Assembly (NCBI GenBank): GCA_041397825.1
Contig: JAWKVX010000002.1
Location: 930,001-994,000 of the forward strand
Source: JANNSX01 sp041397825
GTDB taxonomy: Bacteria; Pseudomonadota; Alphaproteobacteria; Rhizobiales; Hyphomicrobiaceae
Direction of reading: 5' to 3'
DNA: 64,000 bases
Shown piece after piece: positions 16,094 through 23,838 of the stretch; the stretch's first letter is position 1, and each line of letters opens with the position of its first letter. Position numbers and translations under genes: made by a program. Below the pieces are notes generated by a model. The model worked only from the letters and a program-made list of their open reading frames with translations. It had not been told where the DNA came from and ran no database searches.

Positions 16094-17217
16094 CTTGCGA
16101 ACACCATGGCTGGATCGATGCGTGTGACTTTGACGATGGCTGCCATCGCCGAGATGGCGCACATGACCACGGTGAGGGCGAAGAGTGCCGCCGCCAGCTC
16201 CTTGGTCATGGTCAGGGGCAACGCCGAGCCATCGGCCGAGCGAACGATGAAGAGGGCGATGCCCATGCCGACCGCGTAGCCGATGACGGCGCTGATCAGC
16301 GCCTGGCATAGAATGACCTTGTGAATGTAGTGCGCGCCGGCACCGAGCGCGCGCAGCGTGGCGAACTCGTTCAGGTGGTCCTTCGTCGAGGCATAGAGCG
16401 TTTGCGCAACGATCACCATGCCGACGATGATGCCAAGCACGGCGCCGGCAATGAGGGCTGCGCCGGCGCCCGTGTTGAAGAGCCAGTGATGAATGCTGCG
16501 ATCCAGGAATTCCTGGCGCGTCAGCACCTCGACGCCATGCAGGCGGGCGCGAATGGCGTCGCGCACAGCAACGACGTCCGTCCCCGGCAGCACGTCCGCC
16601 AGAATGAAAGTCGACTGATCCTTGGCGAGGCCGAGATAGGTGCGGCCACGGTCGAGCGTCGTGAAGATATAGGGGAGGGTGGTGAACGAGCGGATGCCCT
16701 TCGTCACGCCGACGACCGTCGTCTTCATCTCACCGATCTGGCCGTGCGAGCCGACGCCCTCGACGCCGAGATCCTTGAAATAGGATCGATCGATGATGAC
16801 GGCATTGGGTGCCGACAGTGCCTCGGGCCTGCCGGCGATCATGTTCCAGGGACGGATGCTGCCATCCTCGATATTGCCACCGACGAGTACGGTCGCCGTG
16901 GTCGAGCCATCGGGGCGCTGCCACTCGGCAAAGCCCGTCACCATCTCGACAGCGGATTTGACACCGGGTGTCGAGAGCACGACATGACGCTCGCCTCCCG
17001 GCAGCTCCGAGGTGTCGTCGACGCTTTCCGCGCCGGGCGGCACCACCCAGATCTGGCCGCCCGAATGGTCGATGATGCCGGTAATGATGCGGTGCGAGCC
17101 GATATAGAGGCCGAGCTGGATCGCGACCAGGATCACCGAGAAAATGATGCCTGTCAGGGTCACCGCCAGGCTGACCCGGTCGTGGATGAGGTTTCTGAGT
17201 GCCAGGAGTGCAATCAT
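16090..17217 (-). CDS. ABC exporter permease, FtsX/MacB-like (DevC type)
   Basis: An inner-membrane permease of about 375 residues with the four-helix FtsX-like layout. One helix near the N-terminus (LTGIIFSVILVAIQLGLYIG) is followed by a periplasmic domain of about 200 residues (MacB-type core, with PPGAESVDDTSELPGG and similar). Three C-terminal helices follow (AALIAGAVLGIIVGMVIVAQ, ALISAVIGYAVGMGIALFIV, ALFALTVVMCAISAMAAI). LxEFATLRALGA is the family signature after the second helix. The start may be 17217 (MIALLALRN) or the ATG at 17247, which has a slightly better purine stretch before it. First gene of the exporter operon. Confidence 0.92.
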   Translation of the reverse strand: MIALLALRNLIHDRVSLAVTLTGIIFSVILVAIQLGLYIGSHRIITGIIDHSGGQIWVVPPGAESVDDTSELPGGERHVVLSTPGVKSAVEMVTGFAEWQRPDGSTTATVLVGGNIEDGSIRPWNMIAGRPEALSAPNAVIIDRSYFKDLGVEGVGSHGQIGEMKTTVVGVTKGIRSFTTLPYIFTTLDRGRTYLGLAKDQSTFILADVLPGTDVVAVRDAIRARLHGVEVLTRQEFLDRSIHHWLFNTGAGAALIAGAVLGIIVGMVIVAQTLYASTKDHLNEFATLRALGAGAHYIHKVILCQALISAVIGYAVGMGIALFIVRSADGSALPLTMTKELAAALFALTVVMCAISAMAAIVKVTRIDPAMVFAR

Positions 17218-17387
17218 ACACTTGCGGGCGCAAAGACGCGCGCCCATGCCACTTTCTCTCTATTGCCAAGCTCGGACGGGGCCAGATAGCAGCCCTGAGG
17301 CCGTCGTTTCAACCATTCGCCGGTCACGTGATTAAGGGAGTTGAGCGGCCACTTAGAGGCAATCGGCGCATGGTGGTAGGCTCAACC

Positions 17388-17404
17388 TGGGTCAAATTGA
17401 CCCA
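17388..17404. promoter_or_regulatory. Palindromic candidate operator
   Basis: TGGGTCAA-A-TTGACCCA is a perfect inverted repeat with 8-base arms and one central base. It lies about 170-185 bases upstream of the exporter operon start in the divergent intergenic region, in an A/T-enriched setting. This is the size and symmetry of a dimeric repressor site. No regulator gene is adjacent, so the protein that binds it is unknown. Confidence 0.5.
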
Positions 17405-17819
17405 AGACACAGAATTAACACAAGCCTTCCCGAAGTTCCGGCCGCTGGGCGGACGCCTCTCCGACAGCATTTCTGCGACAGTTTACTGCTTCTATTTGCC
17501 ACGGGATTTCAATTCCACGCCAGAAACCATGGCACGATCACAAAAAATTTCACTTGGCAGATACGTTCGGAGATGCATTATCGGTGGAGTTCAAGGTGCA
17601 ACGGCTCCAGGGGGGTCTAGTTCTGCGTACCTAGCTGTGCTCGCCAATGTCTCCGGCAAGACCCATGTGGCCGACCGGGGAAAAGAGTTGTCGAGGCCAC
17701 AGTCGCCCGCAAGGGTGCCGATCCCAATCCAAGCTCTCTAATAGACGCAACGCGCCGGCTCGCCTCCTCACGGAGGTACGCGGGAACAGGGGTTCGGCCC
17801 CATTTCTGCAAGACCGGTT

Positions 17820-17841
17820 TTCAAGACGAGTTCAAAACGAG
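17820..17841 (+). repeat. Tandem pair of 11-mers before the hydrolase start
   Basis: TTCAAGACGAG and TTCAAAACGAG follow each other directly and match at 10 of 11 positions. They end five bases before the ATG at 17847 and would lie in the leader, over the place where a ribosome site is expected. There is no strong Shine-Dalgarno, only GAGAGAA. They may matter for translation or be chance. Confidence 0.4.
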
Positions 17842-17846
17842 AGAAC

Positions 17847-18704
17847 ATGAGCGCAGTTGATTACAGTTTTCGGTTGCCCGGCAGCGACGATGTCGGGATC
17901 TTGATGGTTCACGGTCTGGGTGGGACGCCGGTCGAGCTGCGCTACGTCGCGCAGGGTCTGGCGCGGGCGCGGCACACGGTGCACGTCTGCCAGCTCGCGG
18001 GTCATTGCTCGACGATCGAGGATCTGGTCAAAGCCAGCTCAGGCGAGTGGTACCAGAGCGTCATCGATGCCTACGAAAAGCTTCGCAAGGAGTGCAGCAC
18101 GATCTACGTGGCTGGCTTCTGCGCCGGAGCTCTCTTGACGCTCAAGCTCGCGATCGAGCGCCAGTCCGAGATCAAGGGGATGATCCTCTACGCTCCGGCC
18201 TTCTGGTATGACGGCTGGTCGATCCCGCGCTGGATGCGCGCGCTCAAGATCCTGATGAATACGCCGCTCCGTCATCTCTGGCTGATGCCAGGGCGCGAGC
18301 CTTACGGCATCAAGGACGATCGGGTTCGTGCTCTGGTCGTCGAGAACCTGCAGTCCGGCAATGCCGGCCAGGTGGGCATCGCGGTCAAGGCCGGAAACTC
18401 GTTCCGCGAGATTCATAAACTCGTCAAGGAGGTCAGGCCGCGGCTCAAGGAGCTGAAGCTGCCGACCCTTCTCGTGCACTCGCGCGATGACGACGCCGTC
18501 AGCCTCAGGAACAGTTTCCATCTCCAGCAGGAGATGTCCGGCGTCGTCGAGACTGTGGTGCTGAACGACTGCTACCACATCATCACGATCGACCGGCAGC
18601 GGCAGCTGGTCGTCGACAAGACCCGCAACTTCATCTCCTGGGTCGAGGCATCGTCGCCGTCGAAGAGCACCATGCCGACGGAGCTCCGCGTCGCGGCTGA
18701 ATAG
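17847..18704 (+). CDS. Alpha/beta hydrolase with cysteine nucleophile
   Basis: A 285-residue alpha/beta-fold hydrolase related to carboxylesterase/serine aminopeptidase types. The oxyanion motif is VHGLGGTP (about 21-28). The nucleophile elbow reads GFCAG at 90-94, so Cys92 stands where serine is normal (codon TGC at 18120-18122). The acid is one of the Asp residues in HSRDDDAVS (about 213-215), and the histidine is His243 in CYHIITIDRQRQ. Cysteine elbows are known in dienelactone hydrolases and in PHA synthases. The rest of the protein looks like an esterase, so the activity is uncertain. It is convergent with modC. Confidence 0.85.
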   Translation: MSAVDYSFRLPGSDDVGILMVHGLGGTPVELRYVAQGLARARHTVHVCQLAGHCSTIEDLVKASSGEWYQSVIDAYEKLRKECSTIYVAGFCAGALLTLKLAIERQSEIKGMILYAPAFWYDGWSIPRWMRALKILMNTPLRHLWLMPGREPYGIKDDRVRALVVENLQSGNAGQVGIAVKAGNSFREIHKLVKEVRPRLKELKLPTLLVHSRDDDAVSLRNSFHLQQEMSGVVETVVLNDCYHIITIDRQRQLVVDKTRNFISWVEASSPSKSTMPTELRVAAE

Positions 18705-18716
18705 GACAGCATCGGA

Positions 18717-18745
18717 GTGACCGGCGCACGGAGGCGCCGGATCAC
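18717..18745. terminator. Hairpin between convergent hydrolase and modC
   Basis: CCGGCGC at 18721-18727 pairs with GCGCCGG at 18734-18740 across a 6-nt loop. The stem is extended by GTGA/TCAC after one unpaired A. It spans the modC stop codon. It is well placed to end both transcripts, though without a good T-run. Confidence 0.55.
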
Positions 18746-19854
18746 GCTCGATCGGGCGTTGCCCCCTGGGCGCCCTGCGCATGCCGATCGAGCGCCATCG
18801 TCTTGACCAGCGCGTAGACGTGCGCACCGGGGCGCAGATCGAGCTCGTCGGCCGCCTTGCGTGTCAGCGAGGCCGCGAGCCGGCCGCCACCTCGCAAGGC
18901 AATCTCGATCAGGCTCGTCGCCGCATCGGTGGTTTCGATGGTCGCGACCGTGCCTTCGAGGACGTTGCGGATGCTGAGCTGGTGCGGCCGCTCGAGGGCA
19001 ATGGCGACATCGCTGGCGCGGACGACGAGACGGACCTGCCGCCCGATATTGCCCAACTGGTCGGCTGTGAACAGCGGCCCGGCGGGGTGCCAGAGCTCGG
19101 TCAGCCGGTAGGTGGCATCGTAGGCGGCGATCGTGGCCTCGATCACGGCGGCGCGGCCGGCTCCGCCCGCGCGGCCGCCGAGGTCGGTCCGGTCGAGGGC
19201 TTCGACCGGCGGACCCATCGAAACAAGCCGGCCTGTCTCGATCACGGCCACTCGGTCGGCCAGACGGGCCACCTCCTCGATTTGGTGCGACACATAGAGG
19301 ATCGGCAACGCGAGCTCGTCGCGGAGCTGCTCGATGAGCGGCATGATCTCCTGGCGACGCTCGTGATCGAGCGCCGCGAGTGGCTCGTCCATCAGCAACA
19401 TGCGAGGGGCCGACAGGATGGACCGGCCGATCGCGATCCGCTGGCGCTCGCCTCCAGAGAGCCCCGCCGGCCGGCGATCTAGCAGTGCTGCAATTCCGAG
19501 TGCCTCGACGAGTGGAGCAAAGGGAATGGGGGAGGCGCGTCCGGCGGCGAAGCGTCGTCCGAACTCGAGGTTCTGACGCACGGTCATGTGCGGAAAAAGC
19601 CGGGCCGTCTGATGGATCAAGCCGGCCCGACGCCGATGACTGGGGACATCGATGCCGCGATCGCTGTCGAACAAGGTCTCGCCGCCGACGATGATGCGAC
19701 CGCGATCGGGATGCACTTGTCCAGCAATCATTGCCAGGATGGTCGATTTGCCGGCACCCGATGGTCCGAAGATCGCCGTCAGTCCGGCGTCCGCTGAGAA
19801 TTGGACACTGAGCGCAAAGCCCGGTCGCGTGAATTGAAGGTCGACCTCGATCAT
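18742..19854 (-). CDS. modC: Molybdate ABC importer ATP-binding protein
   Basis: A 370-residue ATPase of the molybdate importer ModABC. Walker A is GPSGAGKST at about 30-38, the signature is LSGGERQRIAIGRSIL, Walker B is MLLMDEPLAALD, and YVSHQIEEV carries the switch His. The C-terminal 70 residues (LSIRNVLEGTVATIETTD ... ASLTRKAADELDLRPGAHVY ... VKTMAL) form the MOP molybdate-binding domain expected for ModC. Its ATG overlaps the modB stop by four bases. Expected to act at the inner membrane as a dimer with ModB. Confidence 0.96.
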   Translation of the reverse strand: MIEVDLQFTRPGFALSVQFSADAGLTAIFGPSGAGKSTILAMIAGQVHPDRGRIIVGGETLFDSDRGIDVPSHRRRAGLIHQTARLFPHMTVRQNLEFGRRFAAGRASPIPFAPLVEALGIAALLDRRPAGLSGGERQRIAIGRSILSAPRMLLMDEPLAALDHERRQEIMPLIEQLRDELALPILYVSHQIEEVARLADRVAVIETGRLVSMGPPVEALDRTDLGGRAGGAGRAAVIEATIAAYDATYRLTELWHPAGPLFTADQLGNIGRQVRLVVRASDVAIALERPHQLSIRNVLEGTVATIETTDAATSLIEIALRGGGRLAASLTRKAADELDLRPGAHVYALVKTMALDRHAQGAQGATPDRA

Positions 19855-20546
19855 GCGCCACCGGCTGCCTGGCGTCGTGCGCGCCGGGCGAGAATCTCGG
19901 ACAGCAACACGGCGGACATGGCGATGGCCACGGCGACAAGCGTGAGACGGAAGGCCGCGGCGTCGCCGTCGGGTCGTTGCAACGCGGCGTAGATTGCCAA
20001 AGACAAGGTCTGGGTCTCGCCCGGAATGCTCGAGACGAAGGTGATGGTTGCGCCGAATTCGCCAAGGGCCTTGGCGAAGCACAGGACCGCGCCGGAGAGG
20101 ATGCCTGGCAGGGCGAGCGGCAGTGTGACGAGTGCGAACCGCCAAGGCGGGCTCGCGCCGAGGGTGCTCGCGGTGCTCTCGAGTTCGCGGTCGATCGAGT
20201 CGAAGGCGAGACGGATCGGGCGCACGAGGAGGGGAAAGGCCATCACCGCCGCCGCCAGCGCGGCGCCCGTCCAGCGGAACGAGAAGCTGAGCCCCAGATA
20301 CTCGGCGAGAAAGCCGCCGACGGGCGCCCGCCGTCCGAGCAGCGAGAGCAGGATGATGCCGGTGACGACCGGCGGCAGCACCAGCGGCAGGTGCACCAGA
20401 GCGTCGAGCAGGGTCCTGAGCGGGAAGCGCCAGCGCGAGAGGGCATAGGCAACACCGATCGCAACCGGCAACGCGAGCAGCGTCGCCATGCTGGCAACGG
20501 CGAGCGACAGGCGAATGGCGGTCCATTCCTCGGGAGTGAGAGTCAT
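19851..20546 (-). CDS. modB: Molybdate ABC importer permease
   Basis: A 231-residue inner-membrane permease with about five helices. Recognisable features are the N-terminal WTAIRLSLAVASMATLLALP, the HLPLVLPPVVTGIILL segment and the EAA-type loop ESTASTLGASPPWRFALVTL, followed by GEFGATITFVSSIPGETQT, which is diagnostic of ModB/CysW-type permeases. It lies 45 bp after modA and overlaps modC, consistent with one modABC transcript read leftward. Confidence 0.96.
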   Translation of the reverse strand: MTLTPEEWTAIRLSLAVASMATLLALPVAIGVAYALSRWRFPLRTLLDALVHLPLVLPPVVTGIILLSLLGRRAPVGGFLAEYLGLSFSFRWTGAALAAAVMAFPLLVRPIRLAFDSIDRELESTASTLGASPPWRFALVTLPLALPGILSGAVLCFAKALGEFGATITFVSSIPGETQTLSLAIYAALQRPDGDAAAFRLTLVAVAIAMSAVLLSEILARRARRQAAGGA

Positions 20547-20591
20547 CGGCGTCCCGTTTGGGTCCTCGGTGGATCGACAATGTCGGGGCCG

Positions 20592-21365
20592 CTAGGGCGT
20601 TGGCAAGGGCGAGAAGCCGAAGCGGGTAAACAGCGCCTGCGCCTCAGGTGTCGTCAGGAGATCGAGGAAGCGGCGAGCGGCGGCGTTCGGCCGATCGGTG
20701 ACGAGGGCCGCTGGATAGACGATTGGCGCATGGCTGTCGTCCGGGAACAGGCCGACCATCACGACCTTCGGCTCGGACACGGCGTCGGATTGATAGACGA
20801 TCCCGAGCGGTACCTCGCCCCGGACCACGAAAGTGAGCGCAGAGCGGACATTCTCCGTCTCGACCAGCCGGCCGGCGATCGCATCCCAGAGGCCGAGCTT
20901 GGTGAGCGCTGCCTTCGCGTAGCGACCGGCCGGAACATGACCGACGGCGCCCAAGGCAATACGCCCGTCGCCGAGGAGGCCGAGGGCCTCCTCCGGTGTG
21001 CTTGCGGGGCCGAAAGATCCAGACTGACCCGAAGGCGCGATGAGAACCAGCCTGTTCGCGGCAATGTTGCGCCGGCTCGCCTCGACGACCAGCGAGCGGG
21101 TCGCGAGATAGTCCATCCATTCCATATCGGCGGAGATGAAGATGTCCGCCGGGGCCCCCTGCTCGATCTGGCGGGCGAGCGTCGAGGAGGCAGCGTAGGT
21201 CGCGACCAGCGTGTCGCCCGTTCCGACCAACGTGCTCCGGCCAATCTCCTCGAGCACCGGCTGCAGGCTCGACGCGGCGAAGACGTGAATGGCTTCGGCT
21301 TCGGCCCGGCCGGCCAGTAGGATTGCCGAAGCCAGGGCGATGCCGATCAGCGGCTTCAAGAGCAC
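20592..21365 (-). CDS. modA: Molybdate ABC importer substrate-binding protein
   Basis: A 257-residue periplasmic molybdate-binding protein. The signal peptide covers about residues 1-23 (LLKPLIGIALASAILLAGRA). The mature start IHVFAASSLQPVLEEIG is the classic ModA ligand-site motif, with AASSTLARQIEQGAPADIFI, and GEVPLGIVYQSDA near the C-terminus. The start is GTG at 21365, preceded by AAAGGAG at good spacing. Upstream ATGs at 21467 would add an unlikely N-terminal stretch. No clear ModE palindrome is visible in the 220 bases upstream. Confidence 0.95.
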   Translation of the reverse strand: MLLKPLIGIALASAILLAGRAEAEAIHVFAASSLQPVLEEIGRSTLVGTGDTLVATYAASSTLARQIEQGAPADIFISADMEWMDYLATRSLVVEASRRNIAANRLVLIAPSGQSGSFGPASTPEEALGLLGDGRIALGAVGHVPAGRYAKAALTKLGLWDAIAGRLVETENVRSALTFVVRGEVPLGIVYQSDAVSEPKVVMVGLFPDDSHAPIVYPAALVTDRPNAAARRFLDLLTTPEAQALFTRFGFSPLPTP

Positions 21366-21588
21366 GGCACACTCCTTTCCGGTCGACGCCGTCTTCCATG
21401 CCGCCGCCGAGTGGAGAGAAATGAGCGGCAGCGGACGAAAAATGCAAGCCGGGAGGAGATGTCGCAATTCCGCACACGCTTTAAGTCGCCATTAACCGAA
21501 ATAGCCGACAGTCAACTCAACGGAGCAGACCCGGCATGCCCCGAGGGGACCGGACCTGCCGAGCCGAACGAATTCTATGAGGACTGTC

Positions 21589-22428
21589 ATGACCATTCGC
21601 CGTTCGATTTTTCTTGGTATCGCGTTGCTCGTCGGCGCCGCCGGCTCTGCGGGTGCGGCCGACATGTATGATGGTGGGAGCCTGAAGGACGGCCCCTACA
21701 TGATGCCCGAGATGGCCCGCTGGTATCTCAGGGGCGATGTCGGCTACGCGACGCACCGGGACTCCGACATGCGCGAGCTCGATTTCAACGGCTTCTCGCA
21801 GCCGCTGACCGACACGAGCATCGACGAGGCCTGGACGATCGGCGGTGGCATCGGCGTCTACTTCAGCCATGCGCTCCGCGGCGATGTCACGATCGACCAT
21901 CGCGCCGATGCCGGCGTCGAGGCTTACAAGCCGGCCGGCGACCTCAACAACGGCAACCGTGAATTCGATGTCGACAGCACCGTAGTGCTGGCCAACCTCT
22001 ACTACGACATCGACATGCGCTCGGGCTTCACACCTTACCTCGGCTTCGGCCTCGGCTGGGCGTCCAACCGCGCCAACGAAGGCGCCGGCGACGGCTGGTG
22101 GGGTGCGACAGCGGGCGGTTGCGGCTGCGGCGCGGACCTCTATCCCGTCGTCATCGAGAGCAATACGACGTCGAATTTCGCCTGGGCGCTGATGGCCGGT
22201 TTCACGGTCGACCTCGGCGGCCACCGCGGCGGCGGCCTCAAGGATGTCCAGGACATCTCCAGCGGTCTCAAGCTCGACTTCGGTTATCGCTATCTCGACA
22301 TGGGCGAGGTGCATACCGGCGAGGTCGTCATGCAGAACCCCAACGGCACCCAGACCTCCGGTGATCCCATCATCGACGATTACGCCGCCCACGAGTTCCG
22401 TGTCGGTCTGCGCTACGACATCTACTGA
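21589..22428 (+). CDS. Outer-membrane beta-barrel protein, Omp25/31-like
   Basis: A secreted 279-residue protein of the small porin-like outer-membrane barrel type common in Rhizobiales. The signal peptide is MTIRRSIFLGIALLVGAAGS with cleavage near GAADMYD. Repeated barrel strands with alternating residues follow (ARWYLRGDVGYATH, AWTIGGGIGVYFSHALRGDV, STVVLANLYYDIDM, GFTPYLGFGLGWA). The C-terminus is EFRVGLRYDIY, ending in an aromatic residue as needed by the BAM machinery. An unusual loop GGCGCGAD near residues 176-183 carries a Cys-x-Cys pair. I prefer the ATG at 21589, with GAGG before it, to the one at 21577. A terminator follows at 22486. Confidence 0.88.
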   Translation: MTIRRSIFLGIALLVGAAGSAGAADMYDGGSLKDGPYMMPEMARWYLRGDVGYATHRDSDMRELDFNGFSQPLTDTSIDEAWTIGGGIGVYFSHALRGDVTIDHRADAGVEAYKPAGDLNNGNREFDVDSTVVLANLYYDIDMRSGFTPYLGFGLGWASNRANEGAGDGWWGATAGGCGCGADLYPVVIESNTTSNFAWALMAGFTVDLGGHRGGGLKDVQDISSGLKLDFGYRYLDMGEVHTGEVVMQNPNGTQTSGDPIIDDYAAHEFRVGLRYDIY

Positions 22429-22485
22429 TCGAGACCAACTCGGTTTGGTTCGCGTGCGGGGTCGTAAGAGCCGCACCGGGTGAGG

Positions 22486-22514
22486 AGAGGCGGTCCCTTC
22501 GGGGCCGCCTCTTT
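22486..22514. terminator. Strong GC hairpin terminator
   Basis: AGAGGCGGTCCC at 22486-22497 pairs with GGGGCCGCCTCT at 22501-22512 (one G-U pair) around a TTC loop, then TTT. It lies 58 bases after the outer-membrane gene and 58 before the stop of the convergent ribBX gene, so it probably serves the + strand and perhaps both. Confidence 0.8.
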
Positions 22515-22571
22515 CCGTTTGGGGACAGGGACATCGATTTTAAGGAGCGGCCGCCGGTCGCCCGTCCAGGC

Positions 22572-23660
22572 CTACCCCTCGATGATCTCGGTGCCGGCGA
22601 TCTCGACGCCGAAGCCGGTCAGACCCTTGTACTCGCGCTCCTTGCTGCCGATCACCCGGATCGAAACGACGCCCAGATCCTTCAGGATCTGTGCCCCGAG
22701 CCCGATCTCGCGCCACTGCTCGCGGCGGGCCTCCAGCGCGCCGGCCTGCTCTTTCCGGCCTTCCGCAACGACTCCGACCGCGCCCTCGCGGAGATAGACG
22801 ATAACGCCGCGTCCGGCCTGCTTGATGCGATCGAGGGCAAGCGACACGGCACTGCGGTCGTGCAGGAAGACATCGCCGATCGTGTCCTCGCGGTGCAAGC
22901 GGACGAGGACGTCGCGTCCGTCGCCGATGTCGCCGAAGACCATTGCGACATGGTGGGCGCTGTCGAACGGCGTCTCATAGACGATCGCCTGGGCCTCGCC
23001 GATGGCCGTCTTGGCTCCGGAGGCCGAGACGCGGCTGACGAGCTTCTCCCGGCTCTGCCGGTAGGCGATCAGATCGTCGATCGAGATCAGCCGCAGCTTG
23101 TGCTCGCGGGCGAAGGTCTCGATCGCGGCGCCCTTCTTGACCGAGCCGTCGTCGTTGACGAGCTCGCCGATGACGCCGATGGGCGGCAGGTCCGCCAGGC
23201 GGGCGAGATCGACGGCCGCCTCCGTGTGGCCGGTGCGCATGAGCACACCCCCGTCACGCGCGATGAGAGGAAAGACGTGGCCGGGCCGCACAAAGTCGCG
23301 CGGGCCTGTGTTGTGATTGGCGAGCGCCCGGCAGGTCGAGGCCCTTTCTTCCGCAGAGATTCCGGTCGTCAGGCCCTCGCGATAATCGACCGAGACGGTG
23401 AAGGCCGTGGAGAGCGGCGCGTCGTTGTCGGCGACCATCGGCTGCAGATTGAGGCGTCGCGCTTCCGAGAGCGGCAGTGGGGCGCAAATGATCCCGGACG
23501 TATGCCGGATCATGAAGGCCATGTGCTCTGGCGTGGCACGCGACGCGGCCATGACGAGGTCGCCTTCGTTCTCGCGATCCTCGTCATCGACGACGATGAC
23601 CGGACGGCCGGCGGCGATCTCGGCGATGGCACTTTCGATGGTATCGAGGGCGAGGCCCAT
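22572..23660 (-). CDS. ribB: 3,4-dihydroxy-2-butanone 4-phosphate synthase with degenerate GTP cyclohydrolase II domain (RibBX)
   Basis: The N-terminal domain (about 1-200) makes 3,4-dihydroxy-2-butanone 4-phosphate from ribulose 5-phosphate for riboflavin synthesis. It has DDEDRENEGD (25-34), HTSGIICAPL and RTGHTEAAVDL. The C-terminal domain (about 205-362) has the fold of GTP cyclohydrolase II, but the zinc-binding cysteines are missing: where RibA has a SECLTGDVFGSxRCDCG-type motif, this protein has HREDTIGDVFLHDRSA. This matches the RibBX variant described in Proteobacteria, in which the RibA half is inactive. A separate active RibA is expected elsewhere. I see no FMN riboswitch in the 178-bp upstream region. 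Confidence 0.93.
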   Translation of the reverse strand: MGLALDTIESAIAEIAAGRPVIVVDDEDRENEGDLVMAASRATPEHMAFMIRHTSGIICAPLPLSEARRLNLQPMVADNDAPLSTAFTVSVDYREGLTTGISAEERASTCRALANHNTGPRDFVRPGHVFPLIARDGGVLMRTGHTEAAVDLARLADLPPIGVIGELVNDDGSVKKGAAIETFAREHKLRLISIDDLIAYRQSREKLVSRVSASGAKTAIGEAQAIVYETPFDSAHHVAMVFGDIGDGRDVLVRLHREDTIGDVFLHDRSAVSLALDRIKQAGRGVIVYLREGAVGVVAEGRKEQAGALEARREQWREIGLGAQILKDLGVVSIRVIGSKEREYKGLTGFGVEIAGTEIIEG

Positions 23661-23711
23661 GAATGTCCTACCTGCAGTGAAGGGCGTGTGTGCACCCGCG
23701 CGCCATCACTA

Positions 23712-23759
23712 GAGCACGTTCTGGCAAAGTGGAAGCCGGTTTGGCCTGAGAACGTGCTC
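23712..23759. repeat. Palindromic interspersed repeat, unit 1
   Basis: GAGCACGTTCT at 23712-23722 and AGAACGTGCTC at 23749-23759 form 11-bp arms around an inner segment GGCAAAGTGGAAGCCGGTTT. The layout (GAGCA arm, AAAGTGG, CCGGTTT, arm) is that of the small palindromic elements scattered in intergenic DNA of many Rhizobiales. It lies between the MuiA-family gene and ribBX. Confidence 0.75.
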
Positions 23760-23772
23760 AAAGCCAATGGCT

Positions 23773-23813
23773 TAGAGCGGGTTCATCAGTCCCTTCGATC
23801 TGAACCCGCTCTA
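23773..23813. repeat. Palindromic interspersed repeat, unit 2
   Basis: TAGAGCGGGTTCA at 23773-23785 and TGAACCCGCTCTA at 23801-23813 are perfect 13-bp arms with a 15-base loop. It sits 13 bases from unit 1. Transcribed leftward between two same-strand genes, it would form a very stable hairpin and could attenuate or stabilise the mRNA. The TAGAGC edge is shared with many Rhizobiales palindromes. Confidence 0.75.
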
Positions 23814-23838
23814 GCCAAACCACGCCCCGGATCAAGCC

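Larger units (their letters stand above)
17218..17846. other. Long intergenic region between divergent units
   Basis: About 630 bases (or 600 if the permease starts at 17247) without a convincing gene. Short open frames here lack family features and coding bias. The middle part (about 17400-17560) is clearly richer in A/T than its surroundings, as expected for a promoter region. It contains a perfect 8-1-8 palindrome at 17388-17404 and, just before the hydrolase start, a tandem pair of near-identical 11-mers at 17820-17841. Confidence 0.6.

Noticed and set aside
17199..17741. Possible 180-codon gene in the exporter-hydrolase intergenic region
   Set aside because: Starts inside the permease gene, has no family features or coding bias and crosses the A/T-rich promoter-like part.
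17736..17846. tRNA-like look of the segment with GGGGTTCGGCCCC
   Set aside because: No acceptor stem, anticodon stem or 7-base T loop can be drawn.
23661..23838. FMN riboswitch upstream of ribBX
   Set aside because: None of the conserved RFN-element boxes is visible; the region is filled by two palindromic repeats.
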